NCBI GenBank assembly: GCA_016709865.1
Contig: JADJLX010000005.1
Span: forward strand, 868,001-932,000
Direction of reading: 5' to 3'
Length of the DNA: 64,000 nt
From: Bacteroidales bacterium
Lineage (GTDB): Bacteria; Bacteroidota; Bacteroidia; Bacteroidales; VadinHA17
Position 1 is the first letter of the stretch; each line of letters starts with the position of its first letter. Made by a program: the position numbers and the translations under genes. The notes beneath the pieces were generated by a model. That model worked only from the letters and a program-made list of their open reading frames with translations, had not been told where the DNA came from and made no database searches. Shown piece by piece: positions 44,674 through 53,382 of this stretch.

Positions 44674-44719
44674 TTGATAAATTGAATTGAAATTTATACT
44701 TTCGTGATCGTTAACGATC
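44674..44719 (+). promoter_or_regulatory. Likely uxaC promoter with a 14-bp palindromic operator
   Basis: TTG (44674-44676), 20 bases, then TACTTTCG (44697-44704) fits the Bacteroidota -33/-7 pattern with one mismatch. It is followed at once by GATCGTTAACGATC (44706-44719), a perfect 14-bp palindrome across the expected transcription start. The position suits repression by the LacI-family protein encoded at 54775, but no second copy of this palindrome was found to support that. Confidence 0.5.
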
Positions 44720-44763
44720 CAATATTTTTCAAATTTATAAAATTTTACAATCCCATTATAAAT

Positions 44764-46164
44764 ATGAAACCATTTATTCATGAAAATTTTCTACTGGGCA
44801 ATAAGACGGCAGAAAAACTGTATCATAAATATGCTGAAAATCAGCCAATAGTGGATTTTCATTGTCATCTTTCACCTGCAATGATCGCTGACGATCGTCA
44901 GTTTGGCAACCTTACCCAGGCATGGCTCGAAGGAGATCATTACAAATGGCGGGCAATGCGGACAAACGGGATTGATGAAAAGTATTGCACAGGCACTGCA
45001 CCGGATACTGATAAATTCAAAAAGTGGGCAGAGACAGTCCCTGCTACACTCGGTAATCCTTTGTATCACTGGACTCATCTGGAACTAGCAAGATATTTCA
45101 GCATTACCAAATTATTATCGCCTTCCACAGCTACTTCGATTTATGAAAGAGCTTCAGGCATGTTACAGACTAAGGAATTCAGCACAAGATCAATGATCAG
45201 GAAAATGAAAGCTGAAGTAATCTGTACAACAGACGACCCTGCAGATACTCTCGAACATCATCTCAAACTTAAGGGAACATTCGAGATAACGGTTCTTCCG
45301 ACATGGAGACCGGACAATATTGTAAAAACAGAAGATGTTGAGAAATTCAATGCCTATATCAAAAAACTTGAACTTGTAAGTGAAGTTGAGATTAAGAACT
45401 TCGAAACACTTGTTACGGCACTTGACAAGAGGCATGCTTTTTTTCATGAGACTGGAGGACGATTGTCAGATCATGGTCTTGATCGTTTCTATTTTGACAC
45501 ATACACTGCATCTGAAGTTGATAAAATATTCAAGAAACTCCTGAAAGGTGACTCTATTTCTGCGGAAGAGGCAGAGAAATATAAAACTGCAGCAATGATT
45601 GAACTCTGCAGGATGAATCACAAAAGAGGCTGGACTCAGCAATTCCATGTTGGTGCAATGCGAAATAATAATGCCCGCATGTTCAGGCAGCTTGGCCCAG
45701 ATACAGGCTGGGATTCGATAGGTGTCCCTCAGGATGCTCTAAAAATGTCAAGGTTTCTGAGTGCCCTTGATAGCACAGACCAGCTTGCAAAATCAATTCT
45801 TTATAACCTTAATCCTGCCGATAATGAAATGATGATAACAATGGCAGGCAACTTCAATGATGGTACATCAGCAGTTAAAGTTCAGTACGGTGCTGCCTGG
45901 TGGTTCCTCGATCAGAAAAGCGGTATGGAGAAGCATCTTAAAGACCTTGCTGCCCTTGGACTGTTAAGAAGGTTCATAGGAATGGTAACTGATTCACGCA
46001 GCTTCCTTTCCTATCCTCGTCACGAATACTTCAGAAGACTGGTCTGCAATTATGTTGGTGAAGAGGTTGAGAAAGGACTTATTCCAGATGAAGAGGAGCT
46101 GCTTAAGCCTTTAATTGAAGGGATATCATACAGGAATGCGAAAGAGTATTTTGGATTTAAATAA
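44764..46164 (+). CDS. uxaC: Uronate (glucuronate/galacturonate) isomerase
   Basis: I start at the ATG at 44764 (466 residues, MKPFIHENFLLGN), the family's usual opening and length, downstream of the predicted promoter; an in-frame ATG at 44704 falls within the promoter. Metal motif DFHCHLSP (His33, His35), WTHLELARYF, AEVICTTDDPADTLEHH, TQQFHVGAMRNNNARMF, LNPADNEMMITMAGNF and QYGAAWWFLDQKSGMEKHL, with TDSRSFLSYPRHEYFRR, are all characteristic. It converts D-galacturonate to D-tagaturonate and D-glucuronate to D-fructuronate. It opens the ten-gene plus-strand group. Confidence 0.97.
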   Translation: MKPFIHENFLLGNKTAEKLYHKYAENQPIVDFHCHLSPAMIADDRQFGNLTQAWLEGDHYKWRAMRTNGIDEKYCTGTAPDTDKFKKWAETVPATLGNPLYHWTHLELARYFSITKLLSPSTATSIYERASGMLQTKEFSTRSMIRKMKAEVICTTDDPADTLEHHLKLKGTFEITVLPTWRPDNIVKTEDVEKFNAYIKKLELVSEVEIKNFETLVTALDKRHAFFHETGGRLSDHGLDRFYFDTYTASEVDKIFKKLLKGDSISAEEAEKYKTAAMIELCRMNHKRGWTQQFHVGAMRNNNARMFRQLGPDTGWDSIGVPQDALKMSRFLSALDSTDQLAKSILYNLNPADNEMMITMAGNFNDGTSAVKVQYGAAWWFLDQKSGMEKHLKDLAALGLLRRFIGMVTDSRSFLSYPRHEYFRRLVCNYVGEEVEKGLIPDEEELLKPLIEGISYRNAKEYFGFK

Positions 46165-46170
46165 CTTATA

Positions 46171-47013
46171 ATGAACGAACTAAACCTAAAAGGAAAAGTA
46201 GCAGTAATTACCGGTGGTGCAGGCATTATCTGCTCAACTATGGCTAAATCGCTTGCTGCACAAGGTGTTAAAACAGTAATTCTCGACCTGAATAAAGAAG
46301 CAGCAGTTGCAGTTGCTGCTGAAATTGAAAAGGAATCAGGTATTGCATCAATGGGCGTTTCGGCAAGTGTACTTGACAAGGCTTCCCTTGAGGCAGCAAA
46401 AAAGGAAATACACGACAAATTCGGACCAATAGACATTCTTGTTAACGGTGCAGGAGGTAATTCCCCGGCAGCCACAACAAAACTCGAGAAGATGGATGGG
46501 TCTGATACTGAAAATCCTGAGGATACTTTCTTCGGACTTCAGATTGAAGGATTCGATAAAGTTTTTGACCTGAATTTCAAAGGGACTCTGATTCCATCAA
46601 TGGTATTTGCTACTGATATGGTTAAAAATAAATCAGGGGTAATTATCAATATTTCCTCTATGAACTCCTACAGGCCATTAACAAAAATTGCAGCATATTC
46701 TGCCGCAAAAGCAGCTGTTAATAATTTCACACAATGGCTGGCTGTTCATTTTTCAAAAACAGGTGTCAGGGTAAACGCAATTGCCCCCGGGTTTCTTCTT
46801 ACGAATCAGAACAGATTCCTGTTGATTGATGAAAAAACAGGAGGACTGACAGCGCGCGGAAAGAAAATAATTAACGGAACTCCAATGGAAAGATATTGTG
46901 TACCAGAAGAACTGACAGGAACTCTGATCTACCTGGTATCAGATCTTTCAAAATTCGTCACAGGGATCGTAATTCCTGTTGATGGCGGATTCAGTGCATA
47001 TTCAGGCGTATAA
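46171..47013 (+). CDS. uxuB: SDR-type D-fructuronate reductase (mannonate oxidoreductase)
   Basis: A 280-residue SDR enzyme beginning 6 bases after uxaC. The cofactor motif is TGGAGIICSTMA, NGAGG replaces NNAG, and the catalytic set is in NISSMNSYRPLTKIAAYSAAKAA. The insert ENPEDTFFGLQIEGFDKVFDLNFKGTLIP and the motif PGFLLTNQNRFLLIDEKTGGLTARGKKII match the Bacillus YjmF (UxuB) subgroup rather than the long-chain E. coli UxuB. It reduces D-fructuronate to D-mannonate with NAD(P)H. Position next to uxaC and in the same group as a tagaturonate epimerase supports this. Confidence 0.9.
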   Translation: MNELNLKGKVAVITGGAGIICSTMAKSLAAQGVKTVILDLNKEAAVAVAAEIEKESGIASMGVSASVLDKASLEAAKKEIHDKFGPIDILVNGAGGNSPAATTKLEKMDGSDTENPEDTFFGLQIEGFDKVFDLNFKGTLIPSMVFATDMVKNKSGVIINISSMNSYRPLTKIAAYSAAKAAVNNFTQWLAVHFSKTGVRVNAIAPGFLLTNQNRFLLIDEKTGGLTARGKKIINGTPMERYCVPEELTGTLIYLVSDLSKFVTGIVIPVDGGFSAYSGV

Positions 47014-47093
47014 GGGCAAGGGGCGCAGTGCAAAGAGCACAGGGCAAAGGAAAGCACACCCAGCACCAGGCACCCTGCACCCAGCACCCAGCA
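47014..47093. repeat. Period-7 tandem repeat (GGGCAAA to CACCCAG types)
   Basis: Units GGGCAAG, GGGCGCA, GTGCAAA, GAGCACA and GGGCAAA start at the uxuB stop and pass into CACCCAG/CACCAGG units. The block fills the spacer before the phosphofructokinase gene. Confidence 0.75.
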
Positions 47094-47130
47094 TCATAAA
47101 TTATTAAAATAATATTCATAATAGAAATAG

Positions 47131-48417
47131 ATGGCAAAGAACGTAATAGTAGCCCAGTCGGGAGGTCCATCGCCGGTAATCAATAGCTCTCTGAGAGGGA
47201 TTATTGAGACATGCAGAATGTTCCCGGATAAGTTCGGAAAGGTATACGGCGGATGGCATGGTATTGAAGGTGTATTGAATGAAGAGCTTCTCGATCTTTC
47301 ATCACAGAAAGAGGAAGAAATAGCCCTTTTAAGAAACACACCGGCAGCAGGAAGTATAGGTACCTGCAGATATAAACTTAAAGACAAACAACAGAAAGAT
47401 TTCCAGCGGATAATGGAGGTATTTAAAGCCCATGATATAGGATACTTCTTTTATATCGGAGGAAACGATTCCCAGCATACAGCGTTTAAGGTAAGTGAGC
47501 TGGCAAAAACAAGGGGACTCGACCTTATAGCAGTTGGTGTGCCCAAGACAATTGATAATGATGTGGGTGATAATGAGTTTAAACTTATTGACCATACACC
47601 GGGTTACGGAAGCGTAGCCAGATACTGGTCGCATATCATCCAGAATGCAAATGAAGAGAATATGGGCTCCTCCCCTGCTGATCCTGTTCTTGTTATACAG
47701 GCTATGGGACGCAAAATTGGATATATCCCTGCTGCTGCCCGTCTCGCTGATCCGGGAAGAGAGATGCCGTTGCAGATCTATATGGCTGAATCAAACGTAT
47801 CTATCGATAACCTGGTAGATAATGTAAATGATCAGCTAAAAAAAGATGGCAGATGTATTGTAGTTATAAGTGAAGGATTTGATGTAGGATCAATCGGAGA
47901 AGTTAAGGATGCATTCGGACATACATCCTTTGGATCAAGCCAGAATTCTGTCTTTCAGACTGTTGTTAACTATCTCAATACAAAAGGATTAAAAGCGAGA
48001 GGCGCTGCACGCGGACAGGTAATGGGCACCGATCAGCGTCATACAACAGCTTATGCATCGATAGTAGACCTCGATGAAGCTTATAAAGTAGGTCAGAAAG
48101 CTGTTGAAATAGCACTTTATGAAGGAAACGGCTGGATGGCAACAATACTCAGAGATCCGGGTATAATATATAATGTTCATTATGATAAGGTACCACTTGA
48201 AAAAGTGGCACTCTCGGAAAGAACATTTCCTGAGAAATGGATCGCTCCAAGCCGGTACGATGTTACAGATGAGTTCCTGGCGTATGTCAGACCATTAATT
48301 GGTGAAGACTGGCCTTCTGTTCCGATGATTAATGGCAGACAGAGGTTCGCCAGACTCGAAATGAAATTCGCAGATAAGAAACTACCAGCCTACAATCTGG
48401 AAGCATATGAGAAATAA
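47131..48417 (+). CDS. Phosphofructokinase, PPi-dependent-type subfamily
   Basis: A 428-residue PFK-family enzyme that phosphorylates fructose 6-phosphate at C1. Visible motifs are VAQSGGPSPVINSSLRG, FFYIGGNDSQHTAFKVSE, GVPKTIDNDVGDNE and QAMGRKIGYIPAAARLADP. The PKTIDND signature and GGND in place of the GGDG of ATP-PFK point to the pyrophosphate-using branch, although related ATP enzymes exist and donor specificity cannot be settled by eye. Its presence among uronate genes would help funnel carbon into glycolysis. It is separated from both neighbours by repeats. Confidence 0.87.
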   Translation: MAKNVIVAQSGGPSPVINSSLRGIIETCRMFPDKFGKVYGGWHGIEGVLNEELLDLSSQKEEEIALLRNTPAAGSIGTCRYKLKDKQQKDFQRIMEVFKAHDIGYFFYIGGNDSQHTAFKVSELAKTRGLDLIAVGVPKTIDNDVGDNEFKLIDHTPGYGSVARYWSHIIQNANEENMGSSPADPVLVIQAMGRKIGYIPAAARLADPGREMPLQIYMAESNVSIDNLVDNVNDQLKKDGRCIVVISEGFDVGSIGEVKDAFGHTSFGSSQNSVFQTVVNYLNTKGLKARGAARGQVMGTDQRHTTAYASIVDLDEAYKVGQKAVEIALYEGNGWMATILRDPGIIYNVHYDKVPLEKVALSERTFPEKWIAPSRYDVTDEFLAYVRPLIGEDWPSVPMINGRQRFARLEMKFADKKLPAYNLEAYEK

Positions 48418-48428
48418 AATAAGCAATT

Positions 48429-48526
48429 ACTTCCGTCTTCCGTCTTCGGTCTTTCCACCTTTAACTTTTAAACTTTGAATTTTGAATTTTGAACTTTGAA
48501 CTTTGAACTTTGAACTTTGAATTTAC
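48429..48526. repeat. Period-7 tandem repeats CTTCCGT and GAACTTT
   Basis: CTTCCGT units pass into at least six TGAACTT/TGAATTT units, just after the PFK stop. The second set is the reverse complement of the units at 11455-11502. Confidence 0.85.
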
Positions 48527-48529
48527 ACT

Positions 48530-49411
48530 ATGAACCCACACGATCAATTACTTGCACTTAAACCTGAAAAGGAATTCTTTATTGGAATAGACTCCGACGG
48601 ATGCGCATTCGACACTATGGAGATAAAGCAGAAAGAGTGTTTCTGCCCTAACTTCATAAAGTATTTCAAAATGCAGCCAATCTCAAAATATGCACGTGAA
48701 ACCTGGGAGTTTGTCAACCTTTACTCAACAAACAGGGGATGCAACCGTTTTCTGGCAGTGAATGAAACACTCAGACTTCTTGCAACCCGTCCTGAGGTAA
48801 AAGCCCGCAATTTCGCAGTACCTTCCGCAGCTCCTCTTATCGACTGGACAAAGAAGGAAACCAAACTTGGTAATCCCACTCTGAAAACCTATGCTGCAGA
48901 AGTTAATGATCCTTTTATAACCCAGACACTTGAATGGTCGCTGAAAGTAAATGAAGACATTGCAAGCCTGGTCTACGGCATAACTCCTTTTCCGTTTGTA
49001 AAAGAGTGTCTTGAAAAGATGAAGTCAAAAGCTGATGCCATGGTAGTTTCTCAAACCCCGTACGAGGCTCTTAAACGCGAATGGGAGGAGAATAAGATTG
49101 AGCATTATCTGAGGATGATTGCAGGACAGGAACATGGCACAAAAACCGAACACCTCAGGTATGCTGCCAAAGGCAAATATCCTGATGAAAAGATACTTAT
49201 GATCGGTGATGCTAATGGCGACCTGAAAGCAGCAAAATCGAACGGGGTACTCTTCTTTCCGATTAATCCGGGACAGGAAGAAGCCTCCTGGGAGAGACTT
49301 TATAAGGAAGGCCTTGACAAGTTCTTTGCAGGCACTTTCAAAGGTGCTTATGAGGAAAAACTCATTAAGGAGTTTGAGGCCTTTTTGCCGGAACATCCGA
49401 ATTGGAAATGA
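48530..49411 (+). CDS. HAD-superfamily hydrolase
   Basis: A 293-residue cytoplasmic protein. The nucleophile motif GIDSDGCAFDTM has Asp21 and Asp23, motif II is in DAMVVSQTPYEALKREW, and motif IV is in KILMIGDANGDLKAAKSNGVLFFPI. A large cap (about 30-170) is present, so the substrate is probably a small phosphorylated sugar or sugar acid. Its operon context among uronate and phosphogluconate genes suggests a sugar-phosphate phosphatase, perhaps removing a dead-end phosphate ester, but no specific substrate can be named. Confidence 0.85.
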   Translation: MNPHDQLLALKPEKEFFIGIDSDGCAFDTMEIKQKECFCPNFIKYFKMQPISKYARETWEFVNLYSTNRGCNRFLAVNETLRLLATRPEVKARNFAVPSAAPLIDWTKKETKLGNPTLKTYAAEVNDPFITQTLEWSLKVNEDIASLVYGITPFPFVKECLEKMKSKADAMVVSQTPYEALKREWEENKIEHYLRMIAGQEHGTKTEHLRYAAKGKYPDEKILMIGDANGDLKAAKSNGVLFFPINPGQEEASWERLYKEGLDKFFAGTFKGAYEEKLIKEFEAFLPEHPNWK

Positions 49412-49428
49412 AGATGAACAAGAAAAAC

Positions 49429-49517
49429 AACCACGGAGACACTAAGATCACGGAGGAACACGGAGAACATAATTAAATGACTCCGTGAATCTCTGTGGTC
49501 TCTGTGTCTCTGTGGTT
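49429..49517. repeat. CCACGGAG-type inverted repeat, copy 7
   Basis: AACCACGGAGACACTAAGATCACGGAGG on the left faces CTCCGTGAATCTCTGTGGTCTCTGTGTCTCTGTGGTT on the right. It starts about 18 bases after the HAD gene and ends 13 bases before the LarA-like gene. Confidence 0.8.
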
Positions 49518-49529
49518 AAAAAATAAAAT

Positions 49530-50804
49530 ATGATATACTTTAAATCGGGATCGGAAAACACTGTAATAGGACTAAAAGAGCTTGAAGCAGGTTTATATAC
49601 TGCTCTTGAGAAACTTGGTGCCAGGAAGAAGGTTCTGGTTGTACCTCCCGACTTTACCCGTTTTCATTCAAGAGCCGGAGATATTACCAGTCTTATTTAT
49701 AAGTACTATAAAACTAATCTTAAAGATATACTTCCTGCTCTCGGCACACATGTACCTGTATCTGACCAGGAGATGGATGAGATGTTTAAGGGTGTTCCGA
49801 AAGACCTTTTCAGGGTGCACGACTGGCGTAAAGATGTTGTAACAGTAGGCACAGTACCTGGTGAATTCGTGTCAAAGATTACCGATGGTGCCCTCGACTA
49901 TTCGTGGCCGGCGCAACTTAACAAACTGGTATTCAACGGAGGACATGACCTGATACTTTCAGTAGGACAGGTTGTTCCGCATGAGGTAATAGGCATGGCC
50001 AACTACAACAAGAATCTTTTTGTAGGAACTGGCGGACCGGAAGGAATAAACAAAAGCCATTTCATCGGTGCTGTTTACGGAATGGAGAGGATCATGGGGA
50101 AAGCCACCAATCCGGTAAGAAGTCTGTTGAATTATGCATCTGCAAATTTCATAACACATCTTCCAGTTGTTTATGTTCATACTGTTATCGGCAGGGATGA
50201 AAACGGCAAACTAGTGATCAGAGGTTTGTTCATAGGCGATGATGAACAGGTTTTTACAGAGGCTGCGGAATTATCAATAAAGGTTAACTTTTCAATACTT
50301 GAGAAACCTTTGAAAAAGGTAGTCGTATACCTTGATCCCTCTGAGTTCAGGAGTACCTGGCTCGGAAATAAAAGTGTATACCGTACACGTATGGCTATGG
50401 CTGATAACGGAGAACTGATCGTTCTTGCTCCAGGACTGAAAGAGTTCGGAGAGGATAAGGAAATTGACCGGCTGATCAGGAAATATGGTTATCGTGGGAC
50501 TCCGGCCACCTTAAAATCGCTGAAAGAAAATGAGGAGCTTCAAAAAAACCTGAGTGCTGCAGCTCATCTTATACACGGCAGTTCAGAAGGTAGATTCTCG
50601 ATAACTTATTGTCCCGGGAACCTAACCCGGGAAGAGATTGAATCAGTCAATTTCAGGTATCACGATCTTAACGAAATGTTGAAAAAATATAATCCGGGAA
50701 AACTAAATGATGGTATTAATAAGATGGCTGACGGGGAAGAAATATTTTATATATCTAATCCGGCACTGGGATTATGGACATCTAAAGAAAGACTAAACTC
50801 ATGA
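49530..50804 (+). CDS. LarA-superfamily nickel-pincer racemase/epimerase
   Basis: A 424-residue protein of the lactate racemase (DUF2088/LarA) superfamily. The residues that matter in LarA appear conserved: His97 in VHDW, and His151 with Lys161 ten residues later (VVPHEVIGMANYNKN), the spacing of the LarA histidine and the lysine that carries the nickel-pincer nucleotide. GTHVPVSDQEM is the family's substrate-site motif. The superfamily racemises or epimerises C2 of 2-hydroxyacids, and a D-gluconate 2-epimerase has been reported in it. Here, with fructuronate reductase and 6-phosphogluconate dehydrogenase alongside, mannonate/gluconate is a plausible substrate pair (inference). LarB/C/E cofactor genes are not in the window. 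Confidence 0.85.
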   Translation: MIYFKSGSENTVIGLKELEAGLYTALEKLGARKKVLVVPPDFTRFHSRAGDITSLIYKYYKTNLKDILPALGTHVPVSDQEMDEMFKGVPKDLFRVHDWRKDVVTVGTVPGEFVSKITDGALDYSWPAQLNKLVFNGGHDLILSVGQVVPHEVIGMANYNKNLFVGTGGPEGINKSHFIGAVYGMERIMGKATNPVRSLLNYASANFITHLPVVYVHTVIGRDENGKLVIRGLFIGDDEQVFTEAAELSIKVNFSILEKPLKKVVVYLDPSEFRSTWLGNKSVYRTRMAMADNGELIVLAPGLKEFGEDKEIDRLIRKYGYRGTPATLKSLKENEELQKNLSAAAHLIHGSSEGRFSITYCPGNLTREEIESVNFRYHDLNEMLKKYNPGKLNDGINKMADGEEIFYISNPALGLWTSKERLNS

Positions 50805-51786
50805 TTAAATGGGGTATTATAGGTTGCGGTAATGTTACTGAGGTAAAAGCGGACCTGCATTCAGTAAGGTAAAGGATTCCATGCTTGCAGCCGTAATGAG
50901 AAGAGATGCAGCACTGGCTGAGGACTATGCAAAAAGACATAATGTTCCGAAGTTCTATTCGAAAGCTTCAGATCTTATTCATGATAAGAATATTGATGCT
51001 GTCTATATTGCGACCCCGCCGGGAAGTCATGCAGAATATGCAATCGAGGTGATAAAAGCAGGGAAACCTGTATATATTGAAAAGCCGATGGCTGCAAGCT
51101 ATTCTGAATGCCAACAAATAAACAAAGCAGCTGAGAAGTATAAGATACCTGTGTTTGTAGCTTATTACAGAAGGGCCCTGCCAGGTTTTCTGTTTGTCAG
51201 GGACTTGATTGAGAAGAGAACCATTGGTAATGTACGCTTTCTGCAGATGCAGCTTTATAAAGCACCATCGGCAGACGAAAAAACAGGCAAATTATCCTGG
51301 CGCGTGGATCCGGCTATTGCAGGAGGAGGACATTTTTTTGACCTTGCCTCACACCAGCTTGACTACCTCGATTATGTATTCGGACCTGTACAGAAAGTAA
51401 AATCAATAGTTCTGAATCAGGCAGGCTTGTACAAAGCAGAAGATTTTGTAACTGCTGAATTTCTTTTCCCAAACAATATTGTATGTACCGGCACCTGGAG
51501 TTTCAGTGTATCACTCGACAGCGGAAGGGATATTATTGAGATAATAGGAGATAAAGGATCAATAAAATTTTCTACTTTTAGCTTCGAACCAATAATACTT
51601 ACAAATGAACACGGACGGCAGGAATTTATCAATGAACGGCCGGAGCATGTTCAGTATAATCTCATTGAAAAAATAGTACAGGCGCTTCATGGTAAAGGAG
51701 AATCACCAAGCACTGGGATAACAGCTGCCAGGACGAGTTGGGTAATGGATGAAGTTGTGGCGGAGTATTATAAAGTGAAACACTAG
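50801..51786 (+). CDS. Gfo/Idh/MocA-family oxidoreductase, frameshifted near its 5' end
   Basis: The gene should start at ATG 50801, overlapping the LarA stop, and opens MIKWGIIGCGNVTEVK with the Rossmann GxGxxx motif, but the frame ends 23 codons later. Adding one A to the A-run at about 50841-50844 gives EVKSGPAFSKVKDSMLAAVMRRD, which joins the downstream frame (50881-51786) into a normal 328-residue protein. Family motifs downstream are VYIATPPGSHAEYAIEVIKAGKPVYIEKPMA with the EKP lysine, VDPAIAGGGHFFDLASHQLDYLDYVFG and the PDxxxxNxxL-like tail. It probably oxidises a sugar or sugar acid with NAD(P). Sequencing error is the simplest explanation of the break. Confidence 0.85.
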
Positions 51787-51856
51787 GTGCTGGATGCTTG
51801 ATGCTGGATGCTGGTTGACTACCCAGAACCCGGAACCTAGCACCTAGCACCAAAAT
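51785..51856. repeat. Period-7 GGTGCTGGAT tandem inverted repeat
   Basis: CTAGGTGCTGGATGCTTGATGCTGG on the left faces CCTAGCACCTAGCACC on the right, with CCCGGAACC between. It starts at the stop codon of the oxidoreductase gene. Confidence 0.8.
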
Positions 51857-51909
51857 TTTAAGTTGATAAATTGTAATTTTTCACATAACATAACAACAAA
51901 CATTTGATT

Positions 51910-53364
51910 ATGAAGAAACTATCAGACATCGGATTAATAGGATTGGCAGTAATGGGCGAGAATCTTGTGCTCAATATGGAGAGTAAAGGTTTTCAGGTTT
52001 CAGTTTATAACAGGTCTGTTAAGAAAGTAGATGATTTTCTGGCAGCGAGGGCAAAAGGAAAGAATATAGTCGGGACACATTCAATTGAGGAGTTAGTTGC
52101 TTCACTTGAACTTCCAAGAAAAGTGATGATAATGGTCAAGGCAGGAAGTGCTGTGGATGAGATGATTGAAACACTTATACCACATCTTTCACCCGGTGAT
52201 ATAATAATTGACGGTGGCAATACCCACTTCCCCGACACAAACAGAAGAACCGCATACGTTGAAAGCAAAGGGCTTCTTTATATAGGTACAGGAGTCTCGG
52301 GAGGTGAGGAAGGGGCTCTGCTCGGACCGTCTATAATGCCCGGTGGATCAAAAGCAGCCTGGCCTATTGTGAAACCTGTTTTTCAGGCAATAGCGGCAAA
52401 AGTGGATAATGGTTCACCATGCTGCGACTGGGTTGGAGAAAACGGAGCCGGACATTTTGTTAAGATGGTGCATAACGGTATCGAATATGGCGACATGCAG
52501 CTTATTACAGAAGCATATCAGATAATGAGGGATCTTCTTCACATGTCTGCTGATGAAATGCATCTTGTTTTCAAAGAATGGAATAAGGGAGAACTCGACA
52601 GTTATCTGATAGAAATTACCAGAGATATCCTCGGTTATAAAGATGCTGACGGCAAACCACTTGTGGATAAGATCCTTGATACTGCAGGACAAAAAGGAAC
52701 TGGCAAATGGACAGCAGTATCTGCTCTCGACCTTGGAATTCCTCTAACTCTCATCGGAGAAGCTGTTTTCTCAAGATGTCTTTCAGCTGTTAAGGATGAA
52801 AGAGTACAGGCTTCAAAAATTCTTCACGGTCCGAAACCATCCTTCAACGGGGATAAGGCAAAATTCATAAATGACCTGAAAGATGCGCTTTATGCTTCCA
52901 AGATAGTGTCATATGCACAGGGTTACTCACTTATGAGAGCTGCAGCTGAAGAGTATAAATGGGAGCTTAATTATGGAGGAATAGCCCTGATGTGGAGAGG
53001 CGGATGTATAATCAGGTCGGCATTCCTTGGTAAAATAAAAGAGGCTTTTGACAATAATAACACAATAACCAACCTTCTGCTCGATCCTTTCTTTAAGGAT
53101 AAAGTTGAAAAAGCTCAGCAGGGATGGAGAAATGTAGTTGCAACTGCAGCAACAAACGGTATTCCTGTTCCTGCAATATCATCTGCCCTTGGTTATTTCG
53201 ACGGATACCGTTGCGAGAAACTTCCTGCCAATCTTTTACAGGCGCAGCGCGACTATTTCGGAGCGCACACATACGAGCGTACCGACAAGCCAAGAGGTGA
53301 ATTCTTCCACACTAATTGGACAGGAAGAGGAGGAACTACAGCATCAACAACCTATAATGTTTAA
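51910..53364 (+). CDS. gnd: 6-phosphogluconate dehydrogenase (decarboxylating)
   Basis: A 484-residue enzyme starting at ATG 51910, with motifs IGLAVMGENLVLNMESKGF, GGNTHFPDTNRRT, GTGVSGGEEGALLGPSIMPGG, GAGHFVKMVHNGIEYGDMQLI (catalytic lysine and His-Asn), TAGQKGTGKWTAVSALDLGIP and the C-terminal YFGAHTYERTDKPRGEFFHTNWTGRGG. It oxidises 6-phosphogluconate to ribulose 5-phosphate and CO2 with reduction of NAD(P)+. Being inside a uronate operon rather than next to zwf is notable and fits a dedicated gluconate exit. Length is a little above the E. coli enzyme (468). Confidence 0.97.
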   Translation: MKKLSDIGLIGLAVMGENLVLNMESKGFQVSVYNRSVKKVDDFLAARAKGKNIVGTHSIEELVASLELPRKVMIMVKAGSAVDEMIETLIPHLSPGDIIIDGGNTHFPDTNRRTAYVESKGLLYIGTGVSGGEEGALLGPSIMPGGSKAAWPIVKPVFQAIAAKVDNGSPCCDWVGENGAGHFVKMVHNGIEYGDMQLITEAYQIMRDLLHMSADEMHLVFKEWNKGELDSYLIEITRDILGYKDADGKPLVDKILDTAGQKGTGKWTAVSALDLGIPLTLIGEAVFSRCLSAVKDERVQASKILHGPKPSFNGDKAKFINDLKDALYASKIVSYAQGYSLMRAAAEEYKWELNYGGIALMWRGGCIIRSAFLGKIKEAFDNNNTITNLLLDPFFKDKVEKAQQGWRNVVATAATNGIPVPAISSALGYFDGYRCEKLPANLLQAQRDYFGAHTYERTDKPRGEFFHTNWTGRGGTTASTTYNV

Positions 53365-53382
53365 TAATTAACTACCCAAACT

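Noticed and set aside
44888..44901. 14-bp palindrome CTGACGATCGTCAG
   Set aside because: It lies inside uxaC, encoding part of the conserved ADDRQF region, so codon content explains it.
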